From assembly GCF_000143415.4 (NCBI RefSeq), contig NW_003314297.1, positions 998,148 through 1,062,147 on the forward strand: DNA of 64,000 bases. Direction: 5' to 3'. The stretch's first letter is position 1; each line of letters opens with the position of its first letter. Both the position numbers and the translations under genes were made by a program. This DNA is from Selaginella moellendorffii. Taxonomy: Eukaryota > Streptophyta > Lycopodiopsida > Selaginellales > Selaginellaceae. The notes below the pieces were generated by a model, which ran no database searches, was not told the origin of the DNA, and saw only the letters and a program-made list of their open reading frames with translations. Below, one piece after another: positions 54,562 through 64,000 of this stretch.

Positions 54562-56118
54562 ATGGCTCGCAAAATCTCCACGCCACCGCCCCGCCGCCTC
54601 ACCGGGAGCACGCGAGGGACGCCACCGCCTAAACCATCGCCAAAGAGGGCGCCGACAACTCCATCTCCGCCACCAAAGAGGTCTCCAACGGCGCCAGCCA
54701 AGAGGCACAGTCATTCACCACCAAAGCCCACAGATGGACATCACTCACCAGCAAAGCCACCACCGAGTTCTCCTGAGCATCATGGAGCTGGACATCCACC
54801 ACCGAGCTCTCCGCCCACCAAGGAACATCGAGCAGCAGAGCCAAAGAGGCACCATGGACATCGACGAGCTGATGATGGAGCTGCTACAGGGCCGCCACCT
54901 TCTTCTTCGCCGCCCAACAAGGCCGACACTGTAACCTGGCGACCAAGGAGGGCCGGGCCATCATCGCCACCACCTTCGAGCATAACGTGGAACCCAAGGC
55001 CGCCATCGCCACCACCTTCGACCATAACGTGGCAACCAAGGCCCCTTGGCTTGGACACCTCTCCGCCTACGGCGTCGTCAGCACCATCTTCAGCAGCAGC
55101 AGCAGCTGCAGCTGCATTCGTGGCATCACCTGGTGTGCTCGCGGCAGGCATCGTTATGCTCCTGCTCGCACTGGTAGCTATCGTCACTGGAGTCTGGATA
55201 CTCTTGAAGAGGAGAAGGAACAAGGTGCACGGCGACATCCACCACGACGACATCCTGGTGGAGGATGGCCACCAGCCTAGCGGTGGCAACAGCGGCAGCA
55301 GCAGCAACCAGCGGGAGCACCTCATTACCAAAGTGGAGCCTCGACCATCATCGCAGTTGAATGCCGGCAGGAAGAAGGCGGCTGCTGACCCCCTAATTCG
55401 CGAGCTCCTGAGGCCACCAAGGCGGCTGCCACCGTCTGCCCTTCCCGCTGGTGCTCGCCACAAGTCTGCATCCGGAAACGATCCACTCTTTCGTGCTGCT
55501 GATCCAGTGCATGGCCAGCAGGGAAGCCGGGGAAACGTCATGATGGAGGATCCTCTCGTCGTCTTTCCTGCGTATGAAGTTGACGAGCAGCGAAGGCTGT
55601 TCTCAACCACTCCGGAGGATGATCCACTCTTCTCGACTGGTGGCTACTCTCATCATCCAGCAGGCAAGAAAATGGCTGCAAACGAGCTCCCAGTGCGCAT
55701 ATCATCTCGACGCAACGGGGTTCCAGAGCAGTTTCATGGACGGGAACAAGGACGAAAGGTGGCGGATCGTTCTGGCATCGTGTTCGATCCTGGAGATGTC
55801 GCAGCACTGGCAAAGAAGCGGGCTGAGATGGAGAAGCAAATGCAGAAGTTCATCATGATGGAGCCCCGCATCCGGCCTTTTTCCCACAGGTTAGTAGTCT
55901 CTGCACTTGAGCTGACAATATGGACTGATGAAGCTGAATCGATCAGGAAGCGCGATGTGGAGAACAGCCCCGAGATCACGAGCGACGAGAACCTCGTCCG
56001 GAAGTTGACAGCCAATGATCCCAAGCGGGTCAAGAGTGATTTGGAGGTGGAGCCATCTGCTCCGGGGCACGCGTCTCTGACGGGTGAAAACGCCGATCAG
56101 TTACGAGCCTTTCTGTGA
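54562..56118 (+). CDS. PRT copy 8: intact proline-rich single-pass membrane protein
   Basis: The only full-length copy: 518 residues in one ORF. Residues 1-190 are Pro/Ser/His rich with SPPP, KPSPKR and PPSSSPP motifs, like the extracellular part of PERK kinases and extensin-like proteins. A membrane helix (about 192-214, GIVMLLLALVAIVTGVWILL) is followed by KRRR. The 300-residue cytosolic part has no kinase domain; it contains repeated DPLF and EDP motifs, a charged helix (KKRAEMEKQMQKFIMMEP) and WTDEAES. There is no cleavable signal peptide, as in PERKs. Residues 11-20 are locally frame-shifted relative to other copies (RRLTGSTRGT versus PPPHREH). A GTTAGT...GATCAG stretch (about 55892-55948, 57 nt, stop-free) may be a short intron. 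Divergent from A6. Function unknown; cell-wall sensing is a guess. Confidence 0.72.
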   Translation: MARKISTPPPRRLTGSTRGTPPPKPSPKRAPTTPSPPPKRSPTAPAKRHSHSPPKPTDGHHSPAKPPPSSPEHHGAGHPPPSSPPTKEHRAAEPKRHHGHRRADDGAATGPPPSSSPPNKADTVTWRPRRAGPSSPPPSSITWNPRPPSPPPSTITWQPRPLGLDTSPPTASSAPSSAAAAAAAAFVASPGVLAAGIVMLLLALVAIVTGVWILLKRRRNKVHGDIHHDDILVEDGHQPSGGNSGSSSNQREHLITKVEPRPSSQLNAGRKKAAADPLIRELLRPPRRLPPSALPAGARHKSASGNDPLFRAADPVHGQQGSRGNVMMEDPLVVFPAYEVDEQRRLFSTTPEDDPLFSTGGYSHHPAGKKMAANELPVRISSRRNGVPEQFHGREQGRKVADRSGIVFDPGDVAALAKKRAEMEKQMQKFIMMEPRIRPFSHRLVVSALELTIWTDEAESIRKRDVENSPEITSDENLVRKLTANDPKRVKSDLEVEPSAPGHASLTGENADQLRAFL

Positions 56119-56613
56119 ATTCTTCCACCTCTGAGAGAGACAGGGAATTTGACGAGGTACGTTTTTCCGAAGTCAATTTGTATAGATGCTACTCTTTGAT
56201 TGCAGGCACTGCGAGAGGCAAAGAGCAACTGAAAAACAAATAGAATGAAGAGCGAAAGCTCGTCAGTTATCTGGCTTTCCGTTCTAGGGGCTTGAGTAAG
56301 TCACAGGAAGGTCCTCTTATCTCCTCGCTTTTCATCGGGGTACCAAAGTTTAGAAGGAGGCATCAATCATCGATATACAATTAGCCAGGATGATCACTTT
56401 TTTTTTTTGTTGATTTTCATATGAAATCTAAACTATATTATTGCACTAATGGAATTAGACAACGCCAGAAACAACAAACAAATTCCCCATCCTACGGCCT
56501 CTTAGTGTTATTAAAATGAGTTACACTTTGAATAAGCATTTTTATTAAGCTCCAATTTTGACAAGATCAGTTCTTGTAAAACGCAAGATTGCCGAAAACG
56601 GTGGAATGAGCTT
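56119..56613. other. PRT8 3' flank
   Basis: Contains the shared PRT 3' sequence with a GTACG...TTGCAG intron-like pair (56157-56205) and AT-rich spacer with a T/A run near 56400. No other gene seen. Confidence 0.5.
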
Positions 56614-56856
56614 CTAGAGCGTACCCTGATAAGCTCCGGTGCTGCCAATCACCGCAACCTCTCGAACTTTATCAAAGATACTGTGTTGCCCGTGCATGCT
56701 CATCGTCCCATCCCTGGACACAGCCACCGTGGAATTGCTGGGATTGGTATCGACCTTGTCGTGGAAGTAGAGCTCCAGCCCTTCGATTTGAGTTGCATGA
56801 GTGAAACCAAAAGCCAGAGAGACCGCTAGGAGCAAGAGCAAAGGAAAGCACTCCAT
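56614..56856 (-). CDS. Internally deleted mini-dirigent protein
   Basis: ORF of 80 residues with a clear signal peptide (MECFPLLLLLAVSLAFGF) followed by the dirigent N-terminal ELYFHDKVD motif and then directly by DKVREVAVIGSTGAYQGTL, the region near the dirigent C-terminus. About 80-90 residues of the beta-barrel are missing, including the VGRA.G centre. The joint is in frame and the ORF is clean. It cannot form a normal dirigent barrel. Either a recent deletion pseudogene or a new short secreted protein. Confidence 0.5.
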   Translation of the reverse strand: MECFPLLLLLAVSLAFGFTHATQIEGLELYFHDKVDTNPSNSTVAVSRDGTMSMHGQHSIFDKVREVAVIGSTGAYQGTL

Positions 56857-57237
56857 GAACTTCTTTTCTTTTGGACAATAGTGAAAGCAAGGAAGAAGGA
56901 AGAACTTCGGCCAGGATTCATCGTGAGACAAGCTTCCTTGGAAAGGAATAGTATCGGAAACAACAGACAACTACTTGCCCTCACTGGGCACCAGCAACGT
57001 AAGAGCTGCCAAAGATGAGAACTGATTGCATTGTGTGGTGTATTCCTTTAGGAGACTATATCATGCCTTCAAGGAAAATAACGAATTGATTTCTAAGAAA
57101 ACGTCTCTTGTGCAACCTGAAACTCTCTCCAAAGAGGGTTAAATAATGTGACAAACTTTTCCAGTGCCAAGTGGTTACCCTCCATCCGACGGTGCCGATT
57201 GGCCAGATCCGGCGGCCCACAGAGTTCGCCTTAATCC

Positions 57238-57266
57238 CTAGAACCCTAAACCAGCCGCTAGGGTTG
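57238..57266 (+). promoter_or_regulatory. Telo-box motifs upstream of RPSA
   Basis: AACCCTAAA at 57242-57250 and its inverted form CTAGGGTT at 57258-57265 lie 15-40 bp before the ATG. Telo-boxes are common in plant ribosomal-protein gene leaders. Confidence 0.6.
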
Positions 57267-57279
57267 AGTCTCCAGCGAA

Positions 57280-58541
57280 ATGGCGCTCTCGCCGAAGGAA
57301 GCCGACATCCAGATGATGCTGGCCTCGGCCGTGCATCTGGGCACCAAGAACTGCGATTTCCAGATGGAGCGCTACGTCTGGAAGCGCCGCTCCGACGGTA
57401 AGATCCTAGTCGCTTCTCGCGATCTTAGCTTTGTGGTGCCACAGGCATCTTCATCATCAACGTTGGGAAGACGTGGGAGAAGCTCCAGCTCGCGGCCCGC
57501 GTGATTGTGGGCATCGAGAACCCCCACGATATCATCGTGCAGTCGGCCAGGCCTTACGGGCAGCGCGCGGTGCTCAAGTTTGCGCAGTACACTGGCGCGC
57601 AGGCCATCGCCGGGAGGCACACCCCTGGAACTTTCACCAATCAGCTCCAGAACTCCTTCTCGGAGCCTCGCCTCCTCATTCTCACGGATCCGCGCACCGA
57701 TCACCAGGTAAGTTTGCTCGCTCGATCTAGCACGACTTTTTTCCTCATTGGTTTCCTTCTTTTGTTTTGTGTCTGTGTGTTCTTCCAGCCGATTAAGGAG
57801 GCCGCGCTTGGAAACATCCCCGTGATCGCCTTCTGCGACACGGACTCGCCCATGAAGTACGTGGACATTGCTATCCCGGCCAACAACAAGGGGAAGCACA
57901 GTATTGGGTGCTTGTTTTGGATGCTCGCTCGCATGGTGCTCCAGATGCGAGGCACCATCGCTCCCAGCCAGAAGTGGGATGTCATGGTAAGATCTATTTT
58001 CTTCGCTCATCTCTTGTTCTTGCTCGTGGTTTTTTCCCTGTGACCTACACTTGTTCGTGCTCGTGGTTTTTGCTGTAACTTACACACTTGTTTGGCTATT
58101 CCTTTCGTAGGTGGACTTGTTTTTCTACCGGGAGCCCGATGAGACCAAGGACCGGGAGGGCGAGGAAGCCGCGATTGTTCCGCAGGAGTACAACGAGTTT
58201 TCGACTGCGCCACTGCCTTACTCGACCGCGTCCGTGCCGGAGGCGGCCTGGGACGGTGCTGCTGCAGAGGCTACCTGGGAAGCGACCGCTCCACCCGCAG
58301 CTGTTCCTGTTGATCCTGCCACTGCTGCTGCTGTCGCTGCTCCAGAATGGGCTGCAGCAGCTCCTCCCCCTGCTGCCGCACAAGGTTTGCAACTTTCTTT
58401 GCTTTTCTTTGGTTTTGTTTCTAGTTCTAAAACTTTGCAAACGCACCAGGTTGGGACGCTGCCGCTGCTCCAGTTCCGGCTGCTGGATGGGAGAGCACTC
58501 CGGCCGCGACTGGCTGGTCCGAGACAACACCAATGTACTGA
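57280..58541 (+). CDS. RPSA: 40S ribosomal protein SA (uS2, p40)
   Basis: Structural protein of the small cytosolic ribosomal subunit, needed for 40S maturation. Five exons join in frame: 57280-57397, 57445-57707, 57789-57986, 58111-58384 and 58450-58541, giving 314 residues, normal for plants. The uS2 core is complete: [37 protein letters not shown], the [11 protein letters not shown] motif, [13 protein letters not shown] and [20 protein letters not shown]. The C-terminal third is Ala/Pro/Trp rich with EATWEA and [11 protein letters not shown] motifs, as in plant and animal SA proteins, ending TTPMY. Confidence 0.96.
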
Positions 58542-58699
58542 GCCAAGCTTTTAGAAACCAGAGTAACATCAAGTTTTGTATGGAAAGAATGAAAGCCTGG
58601 GAGCAATTTACTCTTTCAACTTTGCTTTTTCGTGTTGTGAGGTGAACCAAAAACAGAGAATAAATCTAGAGAGCTTCAAACGCTAAGATTCTATGCTGT

Positions 58700-58945
58700 T
58701 TACATGTCCTCTGGAGCGAATCGCTTGGACCGGGGGCTGAAGAGCTGAGGAAGTCCTGCGCTGGACATGACCCTGGACAAGGAGGGCTTGAGAGACTTGG
58801 AATGATCGAGCATCTTGTATCGGTGCTGGAGGCTCTGGGGCAAGGGGAGGAGACTGGAAGAGAGCAGCGTCACGAAGACGAGCAGAGCTTGGATCGCCCC
58901 AAGAACAAGCATGCTCTCCCACCATGGCAGCCCCTCGCCAAACAT
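58700..58945 (-). CDS. Possible 81-residue single-pass membrane protein
   Basis: A clean ORF beginning MFGEGLPWWESMLVLGAIQA with a hydrophobic segment at about residues 11-34 and a basic Ser-rich tail. A TATATAA-like box lies near 59126-59133 on the same strand, about 180 bp upstream, in a suitable place for a short leader. The family is not recognised. A shadow ORF in another frame covers the same bases, but the membrane helix and promoter support this one. Could still be chance. Confidence 0.4.
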   Translation of the reverse strand: MFGEGLPWWESMLVLGAIQALLVFVTLLSSSLLPLPQSLQHRYKMLDHSKSLKPSLSRVMSSAGLPQLFSPRSKRFAPEDM

Positions 58946-59357
58946 CTTGGAACTTCTTGTTGATGACCGAAAAACGACTACCAGAAATCTGGAACTATCG
59001 CCTGGAACTCTTCGAGTGATGAGCTTTTCTGGATTGGAACTCTGAGAGATTTTCTGGATGAAATCTGAAACTCTTTGAAGAACGAAAACACGATCTGGAA
59101 CTGCGGAGCTCTTCTGGACTAGCGTACATTATATAGATGCGACCTTTGACCCCGAGGCTGTGATCACGAAACAACCAAAGAAACTTCCAAGAGACCACTA
59201 TCCTAGACTGAGTCGTGCCAACACGGGATAAAGGCGGGTTATTAAACTATAATCAAAATTGCAAACGTTGTCTCCTAAAACTCTCCTCTCTTTCGTCCTT
59301 GGTCTCTTAAAATCTGTGTTGGTTATTCCCTCTTTTCTAACGGAAAGAAGTGGTCTC

Positions 59358-62030
<2,673 letters not shown>

Positions 62031-62070
62031 CCTTGGCAGGCGAGGAGCGACCGAGACAACAACGACGAAG

Positions 62071-62129
62071 AACCCTAGCTCAAAATCTCTAAAACCCTAC
62101 GGCGAAACTTCTAGATCCTAAAACCCTAG
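62071..62129. promoter_or_regulatory. Three AAACCCTA telo-box-like motifs upstream of CPN60
   Basis: AACCCTAG at 62071, AAAACCCTAC at 62091 and TAAAACCCTAG at about 62119, within 100 bp upstream of the CPN60 ATG and 70 bp from the SCPL stop. They are in reverse orientation relative to CPN60. Confidence 0.5.
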
Positions 62130-62198
62130 CCGGTGTCCTTGATAAAGCCCCACTGTAAATAACCCCGCGTCCTTAAATTTCAAAACAAGACATTTGCG

Positions 62199-63977
62199 CT
62201 ATAACTTTGCTTTCCAGCACGCTAATCCGGCCATCCATGTTTCTATCATGGCGCGAGAGCACACTGGTTGATCCGCTGGAACCTGCGAATTGGACCACAT
62301 TTTCTGTGAGAAAAAAATCCTCTTTTTCTTGCGAAGATCGCAAAGATCAAGTAAAGTTCTTGCCACTCCTACCTCATGTCCGGCTCCAGCGATGACAACG
62401 TGTGTGAGATTCCGGCCTTGCCTCCAGTAGCCCGCTTTGTCTCCCATGACTTTCCAGATCTCTCTGGGCGATTTCCAAAACCTGTCTACGTATTCCCAGT
62501 TGAGGGAGCGCATCCAAGCTTCCGAGGATGCGGCACCGTCCTTGGCATCGTAAACTCCCTGGTAGAGCAGCACTGGCAGCCCCTTCTTTAGGACCGTCTC
62601 CAGCATCCACTTCGTGCTCTTCATGGTGTCCTGCAATGCCATTCCATGTTTTGTCTCTGTTTTTTTCTTGGAGAACTTACCTCTGCCATGAGAAGTTTCA
62701 CCGATTTACGGCAGCACGCGAAGTTTAGAGCGGTCGGATCCACTTTGAGGCTCGTTCTTACGTGCGGTAGATTCAGAAACTCTGCCAGATAGTCGGTTCC
62801 ATCCTGCGTCCAAGTTTTATAATCTCGAAACTGTGACAGGAAATCCTGTGATTTTTTACCTCTCGGCGATGGTATCTCGAGGAGCGTCTTACATCCAAAA
62901 GCGTGGGAATGCCGCTCGTTGTTTCAATCCACTTGCAAAGGTAAGTTCTCTGCTCGTGTGCAGCTAACCAATCTTCCCTGAATATAAAAGTTCAGCTCAG
63001 AGGGGATGGAAAAGAAAAATTCTTTCAACCTATCAATAAGCTCGACGACTTCTCGAGCGAGCTCTTGAACGTATTGGCTTTGCTGCTTGTCTAAAAGCCC
63101 AAAACAAAAGGCAACTTCGGCGTGCATTTGCACCTGCAAGGCCGAAAGCCGAAAAGAGTGAGAGGAAGAAAACGTTTCAAAGCATATTAGCTTTTTCATA
63201 CCTGTGTTCTTGGATGTATCAACCCGTTTCCAATGGCAACTCCAGAGAGCTGAGAGCTCAGACCATTCCCGTTCTTCCTGGTCAGAATATGGTGAGCGAG
63301 AGCCGGCAAGTACTTCCCCGCGTAGCTCTCTCCAGCAAGAACCAATGGACGCTTTGTAAAGCTCTTTTGCTCCATGAAAGTCGACAGCGCGTTGTGCAAA
63401 TGAAGAGCTACCGTTTCCTGGCACCTTGGAACCTCGAGCTCCGACGCTGCAATACTGAAGCCAGTCCCAATTGGATTGTCTACAAACAAAATCCCACACC
63501 TGGAAGACAAAATATGTTCAAAACGAAACTTTCAGTCACTTCGAAAACAAAAATCTACGATACCTTCGGTTCCACGCTCCTGGATTTTTTTGCAAGCTGA
63601 AGTTCTCTTGGACAATCCATGGGCCGAGCTCGTAGAAGCAACCGATTAAGCTGGAGCAACCGGGTCCGCCGTTGAGCCACACCATAATCGGTGAGATTTC
63701 CAGCTCGGTGTCTGGCTTGCTCGCTTCGTAGTAAACGTAAAAGAGGCGAGACTCGCTCGACTCGTCGATGGGGAGATAGCCGGAGTCGGTTGGCAAAGCC
63801 TCGTCGGGGAATTCATACTCGGCAGCGTGGATTTCAATCTCCGGAAGCTTGGTTATGGAAGTCTGGACCTGAAAAACCACAAAGAAAAGTTGGCAAATGC
63901 AGGTGAGAAATTTCTATCTTATGATTTCTTCTCTCTGTTTTTTTTTTTTTCATGAGCTAAACCTGGTCGCAGGCCAT
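62199..63977 (-). CDS. SCPL50: Serine carboxypeptidase-like protein (SCPL50-like), 5' end uncertain
   Basis: S10-family alpha/beta hydrolase of the secretory pathway, cutting C-terminal residues or acting as an acyltransferase. Exons from the minus strand: 63977-63963 (tentative), 63868-63564, 63499-63202, 63133-63030, 62977-62860, 62803-62681, 62630-62373 and 62282-62199, about 434 residues. WLNGGPGCSS, VDNPIGTGFS and GESYAGK (catalytic Ser165) are intact, as are Asp in YDAKDG and His in GAGHEV. The pattern ALPTDSGYLP and GAWNR...LFVDNPIG matches the SCPL50 branch. The tentative first exon MACDQ has no signal peptide, although this family is secreted; the true first exon may lie beyond 64000. 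Confidence 0.85.
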
Positions 63978-64000
63978 AATACTTCGATCACAAGCAACTT

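Overview
The window is nuclear DNA of a compact plant genome, most likely a lycophyte close to Selaginella moellendorffii. Housekeeping genes are tightly packed and cut by many GT-AG introns of about 50-60 nt. A plant-type NEK kinase, a MUR3-like GT47 enzyme, a PPR protein, a type I MADS protein and dirigent sequences are present. The species is inferred from gene style, not from a search.

Region 1 (1-16.4 kb) is a conserved gene block. It holds a PRP40C-like WW/FF splicing factor (+), a type I MADS protein (-), an organellar-type guanylate kinase (+), a GT47 exostosin-family glycosyltransferase (+), a PPR protein (+) and a NEK5/6-type kinase (+). Exon coordinates were worked out by hand from splice sites and reading frame.

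Region 2 (16.5-57 kb) is a repeated accessory cluster. The standard unit, read along +, is a small secreted Cys/Trp peptide (family A), a related decayed peptide (B), a third short peptide (C), a PPR pseudogene, an unidentified conserved block, a dirigent pseudogene (-) and a proline-rich single-pass membrane protein, PRT (-). One block at the left is inverted, a partial inverted unit lies at the right, and 28.0-40.2 kb and 40.8-51.9 kb are a duplicated pair of units. Six of eight PRT copies stand head-to-head with an A gene, and between them lies a run of RRCCGT boxes spaced almost exactly 23 bp apart. All six A ORFs are open, whereas only one of eight PRT copies (54562-56118) has a full-length ORF and all PPR and full dirigent copies are broken. 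The A peptides and their promoters are the best candidate here for an undescribed system: a lineage-specific family of secreted four-cysteine mini-peptides. Function is unknown; defence or signalling is only inference. Two eIF5B gene fragments mark edges of the inverted unit, and a 222-base assembly gap lies at 46633-46854.

Region 3 (57-64 kb) returns to conserved genes: 40S ribosomal protein SA (+), a possible 81-aa membrane protein (-), mitochondrial chaperonin CPN60 with 18 exons (-) and an SCPL50-like serine carboxypeptidase (-), whose 5' end may run off the window. No tRNA, rRNA or CRISPR was seen.
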